A stretch of 5,450 nucleotides of DNA from assembly GCA_019454665.1 (NCBI GenBank), contig JACFNW010000175.1:1-5450 (forward strand), written 5' to 3'. Position 1 is the first letter of the stretch; the number at the start of each line of letters is the position of its first letter. A program made the position numbers and the translations under genes. This document shows, piece by piece, positions 1 through 5,450 of this stretch. The notes beneath the pieces are model-generated. The model worked only from the letters and a program-made list of their open reading frames with translations, ran no database searches and was not told the origin of the DNA. The stretch is from Fimbriimonadaceae bacterium. GTDB lineage: Bacteria; Armatimonadota; Fimbriimonadia; Fimbriimonadales; Fimbriimonadaceae.

Positions 1-939
1 GGACTCTACGTGTCCTATCCGTCCTCGTCGAGTTCGGCTCGTCTGGCCCAGTTCGACGTGTGCTGCGACACCATTGACATGTCCGCGTTGTTGGGCCTGG
101 GCGGCGGTGAAGCCGGCCACCAACACGGTGCGGCGAACGACGAGCCCGAGCTGACCACCGAACAACTGCGCCAGTTCTACGAGCTGATGGGCGGCGGCTG
201 GATGGCGACACCCCAGTTCGGCGGTGGCGGGCAACAGTCGGCGGGCTCCGAGGAGGACCTGGAGCGTTACTTCGACGAGGTGCGAACCTATCTGGCCGAG
301 CGCGAGAAGAACCCCGCAACGCCCCGCGACCTGCGCAAAGACGCGATGGCCCCCTATCTCCGAGGCGAGAAGACGGTGTTCCTCCGCGCGCGCAACGCGG
401 CCAGCATCCGCGGCGCGGTCGCGTTCGCCAAGAAGCACAGCCTGAAGGTGGTGCTGGTGGATGCCTCCGAGGCGTGGAAGGAAGCCGCGCTCTTGGCCAA
501 AGAGAACGTCCCGGTGATCATCAGCCCCGCGGGTGCGAGCACACTGGGGGCAAACACTCCGGACAACGCTTGGGACCCCTACGACACGCCCTACGTCAAA
601 GCGGGCCTACTGGCCAAGGCGGGCGTGAAGTTCTGCTTCCAGGCGGGCTCAAGCTCGGAGACGATGAACCTGCCGGCCAAAGCCGCCCAAAGCTGCGCCT
701 ATGGCCTCTCGCGCGAAGCGCTCCTGCGGGCGCTGACACTGGATGCCGCCCAGATCTTGGGCGTCGGCGACAAAGTGGGCTCGCTCGAACCAGGCAAAGT
801 GGCGAATCTGATCGTGACCGAAGGCGACCCGTTTGAGTTCACGGGCTCGGTGCGCTACGCGTTCATCGAGGGCCAGCCCCGAGCGATGACGACCAAGCAC
901 ACGATGCTCCGCGACAAGTACATGGCGCGCCTGCGGTAG
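1..939 (+). CDS. Amidohydrolase-family protein (imidazolonepropionase-like), C-terminal part, 5' end outside window
   Basis: The frame is open from base 1 to the TAG at 937-939, giving 312 codons. The GTG at 10 is internal because the codons before it are also open, so the true start lies to the left. Relatives are usually about 430 residues, so roughly the first third is missing. Codons about 30-80 form a Gly/Gln-rich, low-complexity stretch. From about codon 120 the protein follows the amidohydrolase pattern: a Rossmann-like half (AVAFAKKHSLKVVLVDASEAW), a DPYDTPY segment, and a typical tail (ALTLDAAQILGVGDKVGSLEPGK, with GDPFEFTG after it). The tail is the part that closes the composite beta-sandwich domain in this superfamily. 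Family members hydrolyse C-N bonds in cyclic amides or peptides, but no substrate can be assigned. Oddly, the HAH, EH and SD positions expected of metal-dependent relatives read RAR (385-393), VDAS (457-468) and GSS (646-654). Family assignment is firm, catalytic activity is doubtful. Confidence 0.88.
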   Translation, partial: GLYVSYPSSSSSARLAQFDVCCDTIDMSALLGLGGGEAGHQHGAANDEPELTTEQLRQFYELMGGGWMATPQFGGGGQQSAGSEEDLERYFDEVRTYLAEREKNPATPRDLRKDAMAPYLRGEKTVFLRARNAASIRGAVAFAKKHSLKVVLVDASEAWKEAALLAKENVPVIISPAGASTLGANTPDNAWDPYDTPYVKAGLLAKAGVKFCFQAGSSSETMNLPAKAAQSCAYGLSREALLRALTLDAAQILGVGDKVGSLEPGKVANLIVTEGDPFEFTGSVRYAFIEGQPRAMTTKHTMLRDKYMARLR

Positions 940-941
940 GC

Positions 942-965
942 GCTCGCGCCCAGGGGGCAGCGAGC
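942..965 (+). terminator. Stem-loop after the amidohydrolase stop, possible terminator
   Basis: GCTCGC (942-947) pairs perfectly with GCGAGC (960-965). Inside it GCCC (948-951) can pair with GGGC (955-958), leaving one bulged A (959) and a three-base loop. The structure starts three bases after the amidohydrolase stop codon. It is followed by only two T residues, so it lacks the U-tract of a classical intrinsic terminator. It could instead be a 3'-end protecting hairpin. Position and stem strength support a role at the transcript end; termination itself is inferred. Confidence 0.5.
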
Positions 966-1020
966 TTCGGCCAGGGGCTGCGGATAAGGCTCTGAAAGGC
1001 CACTGCGAGCCTGCCGGAAC

Positions 1021-1060
1021 AGGGAGGGCGTGGATGGGCGTCTAACTGGTCAGAGACGCC
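1021..1060 (+). promoter_or_regulatory. Structured translation-initiation region of the protease: remote SD, mini-ORF and start-adjacent hairpin
   Basis: A strong Shine-Dalgarno-like GGGAGG lies at 1022-1027, which is 33 bases from the protease ATG and too far for direct use. Two explanations can be seen. First, ATG-GGC-GTC-TAA at 1034-1045 is a three-codon mini-ORF in the same frame as the protease, six bases after the GGGAGG, so ribosomes could initiate there, stop, and reinitiate at 1061. Second, GGCGTCT (1037-1043) is perfectly complementary to AGACGCC (1054-1060). This 7-bp hairpin ends at the base before the ATG, and folding it out leaves nine bases between GGAGG and the ATG. No convincing SD lies closer to 1061. 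The sequence elements are seen directly; any regulatory role is inferred. Confidence 0.45.
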
Positions 1061-3601
1061 ATGCGACCCGTTCTTTTGCTTGCGTTGGCAGCCGCAGTGT
1101 TCGCGTTCAGCGAAACCGCAGCCCAGACCACCCGCCGCAGCGTGCCCGCACCCAGGCTGGCGCACAGCGGGCCCTACAACGAGGTGGTCAACGATCGCCT
1201 GCTGGTGCGCGTCCATCCGGACAAAGCAAAGGCGTGGGCCGCGTCGCCCGGATTGCGCCGCATGGCCGCGTTCGGCTTGAACATCCCCGGCCGATTCGCC
1301 AACGCCGTCGGCCCGAACGGTTGGACGCTGTGGCTGCTCGACGGCCCCACGGACACGAAGAAACTGGCGCAAGCCGTGCAACGCCATCCGGACGTGTTCG
1401 TTGCCCAACCCGTCAACCGCATGTACCTCATGTGGACCGAGCCCAACGACCCCGACTGGAACGCCGTTGAAGACACTGAAGAGATGATCCTTCTGGGCGG
1501 CGACGAGGGATTGAGCTATCGCCGGCTGTGGTACCTCACCGACATCTACGCCCAAGAGGGATGGACGATCTGGCCCGACCAGTGGTACACGCACCTCAAC
1601 AAGCCCGCCAACGCCCCCACCATCGCGGTTGTGGATACGGGGTTGGATCTCAACCATCCCGACTTTAGGAACGGTGGCCCCAGCCAAGACTCGGCGCAGG
1701 GCGGGCAGATCGACATGGCGCGCTCGAAGGAGTTCAAGTTTGGGGCGGTTTACGAGGCGGGCACCCCTTTCGATCAATACGGCCACGGCACCCATGTTGC
1801 CGGCCTCGCCCTGGCCTCTGGCAACAACGGCGGTTGGAATGGCAAGGGCATGATCGGGGTCGGCTATGCGGCCAAGGGCATGATCCTTCGCGTGTTCGAC
1901 GACGACGCGTTCGCAACCGATGCCGAAGCCGCGGCAGCCATCTACTACGCGGCCGACAACGGCGCCGAGGTGATCAACCTCAGCCTGGGTACGACGAATT
2001 ACTCCCAGACGCTCCAAGACGCGGTCACCTACGCATGGAACAAGGGCTCGTTGGTCGTGGCCGCCGGCGGCAACAGCCAACCGCCCAGCGCACAGTTGTT
2101 CTACCCCGCGGCGTGCAGCGGCGCCTTGGGGGTGTCTCCCCTAGGCCCCAACTACTACATGGCGGCCAACTACGGCAGCTCGGGCAGCCACATTGACGTC
2201 GCCGCTCCGGGTGGCGACCTCATCGTGGATTTCGGGGCCATGGTCGCCTATGCCCAGTACATCTACTCGACGACCAAGCTGGACACCCACTCGCTCTACG
2301 AGAACAAGGACGCCCTGGGCCTCTTGGGATACAACCTGGGATACGGTTACCTGATCGGTTCATCCACGGCCTCGCCGATGGTGGCGGGCGCCGCCGGTCT
2401 CTACTACGGCATGCACAACCTGCGCCAGACGGACGGCTGGTCGAACGTGCGGGTCTATCAGGCGATCCAGCGTTCGGCATGGCATCCCGCAGGGCCCCCG
2501 TTTGGCACTTGGGAGCCCTCTTACGGCTACGGCGTCCTGGACGTGGAAGAACTGCTCAGCGATTCGAACACCCGCAACGCGACGGTCGGCTCGTTCGAGG
2601 GCAGGGTCTACAAGAACGCGACCCCCATCGCCAACACCTTGGTTCGAGCGACCAACGTCGTGACGGGGCAGCGCTTCGAGACGACGACCTTGAGCGACGG
2701 CAGCTACCGCCTGCAATACACGTTGCCCGGCACCTACAGCATCGTTTCGGCGCCTGACGGCCAACTCAAGACGCTCAAACGCACCATCCGCGAAGGTTGC
2801 GACCTTACGGGAGTGGACTTCTGGTGCGGCACGTTCACGTGGGACACCAACCCGCCCGTCGTGCCTCGTCTCGAGGTCGTCAACTCGACCACCACGGGCA
2901 TCACGGTGCGGCACCGAGGCTACGACACGGAAACGGGCATTGACTCGATCGTCTGGCGCATCGGCACGACCGTGGGCGGCAACGACGTGAAGGGCGACAC
3001 CGAGATCATCCCGGTGTTCAGCGACGTCGAAGCCATCACGGGCCTCTCGCTCACCCCCGGCGCGACCTATCATCTGCGCGGCACCTATACCAATGGCGCC
3101 GGGATGCAGACGGTGGTGGACGTGCCGTTCACGCTGCCAGGCAGCGGCGCTCCGGTCTCCGGCACGGTGACCATCGCCGGGTTCACGGGCAACCCGAACG
3201 GCAAGACCATCGCCATCCAAGTGCGCAATCCTGGCTCGACCAGCGCTCTGCAGACGGTCGATGTGGTTCTGAACGCCAGCGGTCAGTTCTCGTTCAACAC
3301 GACCCACACGGGGACGCGCGACATTGCGGCCAAGGGCTCGCACACGCTGCGAAAGATCTCGGCCAACGTGAACGTCCTTCCAGGGGGCGTGAGCGGTGTG
3401 AATTTTGCGCTGATCAACGGCGACGTGAACGGCGACAACACGGTCAACGTCTCGGACTTTCTGGCCTTGCGAGCGGCCTACGGGTCCTCCGCGGGGTCGG
3501 GCAACTGGAACCCCAATGCCGACCTCAACGGAGACGGCAGCGTGGGCGTGACCGACTTCTTGCTCTTGCGGAACAACTTCGGGCAGTCCGGCCAGGCTTA
3601 G
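1061..3601 (+). CDS. Secreted subtilisin-family (S8) serine protease with carboxypeptidase-regulatory-like, beta-rich and C-terminal dockerin domains
   Basis: An 846-residue secreted endopeptidase. The ATG at 1061 is chosen because an in-frame TAA lies at 1043-1045 and a signal peptide follows at once: Arg2, a hydrophobic core at residues 4-16, and likely cleavage after Ala21. Residues about 25-130 resemble an S8 propeptide. The catalytic domain runs to about residue 500 with Asp192 (AVVDTGLDLNHPDF), His242 (YGHGTHVAG), oxyanion-hole Asn338 (AAGGN) and Ser435 (GSSTASPMVAG). There are extra residues between PNDP (128-131) and Asp192, and before the serine motif. Then come a carboxypeptidase-regulatory-like domain (about 510-590, with two Cys near its end), a beta-rich, Fn3-like segment (about 592-693), a further beta module (about 697-786) and a dockerin. 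The dockerin has two calcium loops, Asp788/Asn790/Asp792/Asp799 and Asp821/Asn823/Asp825/Asp832. Substrate is unknown; extracellular protein degradation with calcium-dependent stabilisation or attachment is inferred. The gene is convergent with E3. Confidence 0.96.
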   Translation: MRPVLLLALAAAVFAFSETAAQTTRRSVPAPRLAHSGPYNEVVNDRLLVRVHPDKAKAWAASPGLRRMAAFGLNIPGRFANAVGPNGWTLWLLDGPTDTKKLAQAVQRHPDVFVAQPVNRMYLMWTEPNDPDWNAVEDTEEMILLGGDEGLSYRRLWYLTDIYAQEGWTIWPDQWYTHLNKPANAPTIAVVDTGLDLNHPDFRNGGPSQDSAQGGQIDMARSKEFKFGAVYEAGTPFDQYGHGTHVAGLALASGNNGGWNGKGMIGVGYAAKGMILRVFDDDAFATDAEAAAAIYYAADNGAEVINLSLGTTNYSQTLQDAVTYAWNKGSLVVAAGGNSQPPSAQLFYPAACSGALGVSPLGPNYYMAANYGSSGSHIDVAAPGGDLIVDFGAMVAYAQYIYSTTKLDTHSLYENKDALGLLGYNLGYGYLIGSSTASPMVAGAAGLYYGMHNLRQTDGWSNVRVYQAIQRSAWHPAGPPFGTWEPSYGYGVLDVEELLSDSNTRNATVGSFEGRVYKNATPIANTLVRATNVVTGQRFETTTLSDGSYRLQYTLPGTYSIVSAPDGQLKTLKRTIREGCDLTGVDFWCGTFTWDTNPPVVPRLEVVNSTTTGITVRHRGYDTETGIDSIVWRIGTTVGGNDVKGDTEIIPVFSDVEAITGLSLTPGATYHLRGTYTNGAGMQTVVDVPFTLPGSGAPVSGTVTIAGFTGNPNGKTIAIQVRNPGSTSALQTVDVVLNASGQFSFNTTHTGTRDIAAKGSHTLRKISANVNVLPGGVSGVNFALINGDVNGDNTVNVSDFLALRAAYGSSAGSGNWNPNADLNGDGSVGVTDFLLLRNNFGQSGQA

Positions 3602-3606
3602 TCGGC

Positions 3607-5163
<1,557 letters not shown>

Positions 5164-5171
5164 GAGCCCGG

Positions 5172-5187
5172 CGCGCCGATTGGCGCG
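5172..5187 (-). other. Perfect GC hairpin in the gap upstream of lpdA
   Basis: On the minus strand CGCGCC, loop AATC, GGCGCG makes a six-pair stem made entirely of G-C pairs. It lies in the 52-base gap between the apparent end of the upstream gene (5216) and the upstream lpdA ATG (5163), ending eight bases before that ATG. No T-tract follows, so an intrinsic terminator is unlikely. If transcribed, it would hinder ribosome access to the 5163 start and so favour the internal one. The self-complementary GGCGCGCC at 5170-5177 overlaps it. No convincing promoter was found in this gap. Confidence 0.4.
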
Positions 5188-5215
5188 AATGGAAAGTGTA
5201 CCGCCTCAGGGTCCA

Positions 5216-5326
5216 TCAGGCTCGGTCCAGGGGGATGTCGAGGTCGGCCGCCACAGCTTGCGCGAAACGCGGAACGAGGCGATCCAGGCGGGATAGGACC
5301 TCGTCTCGTGTCCGGCTACGGTCCCC
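5216..5326 (-). other. Out-of-frame continuation of the right-edge gene, ending at a TGA
   Basis: One frame over from the gene that stops at 5316, the minus strand reads DRSRTRDEVLSRLDRLVP and then FAQAVAADLDIPLDRA before the TGA at 5218-5216. This looks like a charged amphipathic helix, and 25 of 35 codons end in G or C. The original frame past its stop is rich in Pro, Gly and Arg and does not look coding. The frame opens after a TGA at 5386-5384 and offers no ATG or early GTG/TTG, so it is unlikely to be an independent gene. It is best read as the true C-terminus of the right-edge gene, displaced by one base. Confidence 0.5.
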
Positions 5327-5450
5327 TAGCGATGTCGTCCAATTTGGCCAAGACCACCTGGGGCCGTATCTCGTAGAGGCAGGTCAGGAAGGCCCCTGGA
5401 GACATCGCCTCGACGTCGAAGGGCCCCGGCATCGCCATGCCGACGCCGAG
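5316..5450 (-). CDS. Unrecognised protein, C-terminal fragment, probably frameshifted; 5' end outside window
   Basis: The minus strand enters from the right edge in an open frame of 44 codons, including GVGMAMPGPFDVEAMSPGAF and then LTCLYEIRPQVVLAKLDDIA, before a TAG at 5318-5316. Codon use supports coding: 36 of the first 41 codons end in G or C, like the neighbouring genes. The family is not recognised. After the GGGG run at 5326-5323 the frame yields only a few residues before stopping, while the adjacent frame continues plausibly to 5216. Removing one G joins them into a single tail of about 76 residues. The gene is co-directional with lpdA and upstream of it, so they could share a transcript, but no functional link is visible. 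Confidence 0.5.
   Translation of the reverse strand, partial: LGVGMAMPGPFDVEAMSPGAFLTCLYEIRPQVVLAKLDDIARGP

Noticed and set aside
10..12. GTG as the amidohydrolase start
   Set aside because: The frame is open to the window edge and the family needs roughly 100 more N-terminal residues including the barrel start.
788..836. Possible internal promoter or small RNA within the amidohydrolase end
   Set aside because: The sequence is fully explained by the conserved C-terminal amidohydrolase segment; no independent signal was seen.
1030..1470. Plus-strand frame opening with GTG at 1030 after the GGGAGG
   Set aside because: The spacing to the GGGAGG is too short (two bases), and the Arg-rich product overlaps the signal peptide and propeptide of the protease in another frame.
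863..2080. Minus-strand open frame of 405 codons opposite the protease
   Set aside because: Same antisense codon-register effect, here against the protease whose catalytic motifs fix the real frame.
5195..5223. TACACT as a -10 promoter element for lpdA on the minus strand
   Set aside because: No -35-like hexamer at 16-18 bases upstream; a single six-base match is not enough.

Overview
This is a GC-rich bacterial window with two complete genes and two genes cut by the window edges. The best taxonomic clue is the C-terminus of the secreted protease. It has a short beta-rich module followed by a paired-loop dockerin that ends at the last residues, an arrangement I associate with secreted proteins of Armatimonadota (Fimbriimonadia). 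That assignment rests on recalled family patterns, not on a search, so it is moderate.

Layout: (1) 1-939, plus strand: the C-terminal part of an imidazolonepropionase-like amidohydrolase whose start lies outside the window. Positions where relatives carry metal ligands appear to be substituted. (2) 940-1060: a 121-base intergenic region with three inverted repeats. The first, just after the amidohydrolase stop, may be a terminator. The last abuts the protease start codon, and a GGAGG motif plus an in-frame three-codon mini-ORF lie just before it. (3) 1061-3601, plus strand: a secreted, multidomain subtilisin-family (S8) protease. (4) 3607-5163, minus strand: dihydrolipoamide dehydrogenase (E3), convergent with the protease and only five bases from it. 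It has either a 43-residue acidic N-terminal extension or an internal start at 5034 with a good ribosome binding site. (5) 5216-5450, minus strand: the 3' end of an unrecognised gene whose reading frame appears to shift by one base at a GGGG run.

The genes do not form an obvious pathway. The amidohydrolase and protease are co-directional but separated by a probable terminator. E3 is a housekeeping subunit of 2-oxoacid dehydrogenase complexes, and no E1 or E2 gene is visible here. I found no CRISPR array, mobile element, tRNA or rRNA. The most unusual signals are the translation-initiation architecture of the protease, the apparent loss of metal ligands in the amidohydrolase, the Met-to-Thr change beside the protease's catalytic serine, and the frameshifted gene at the right edge.
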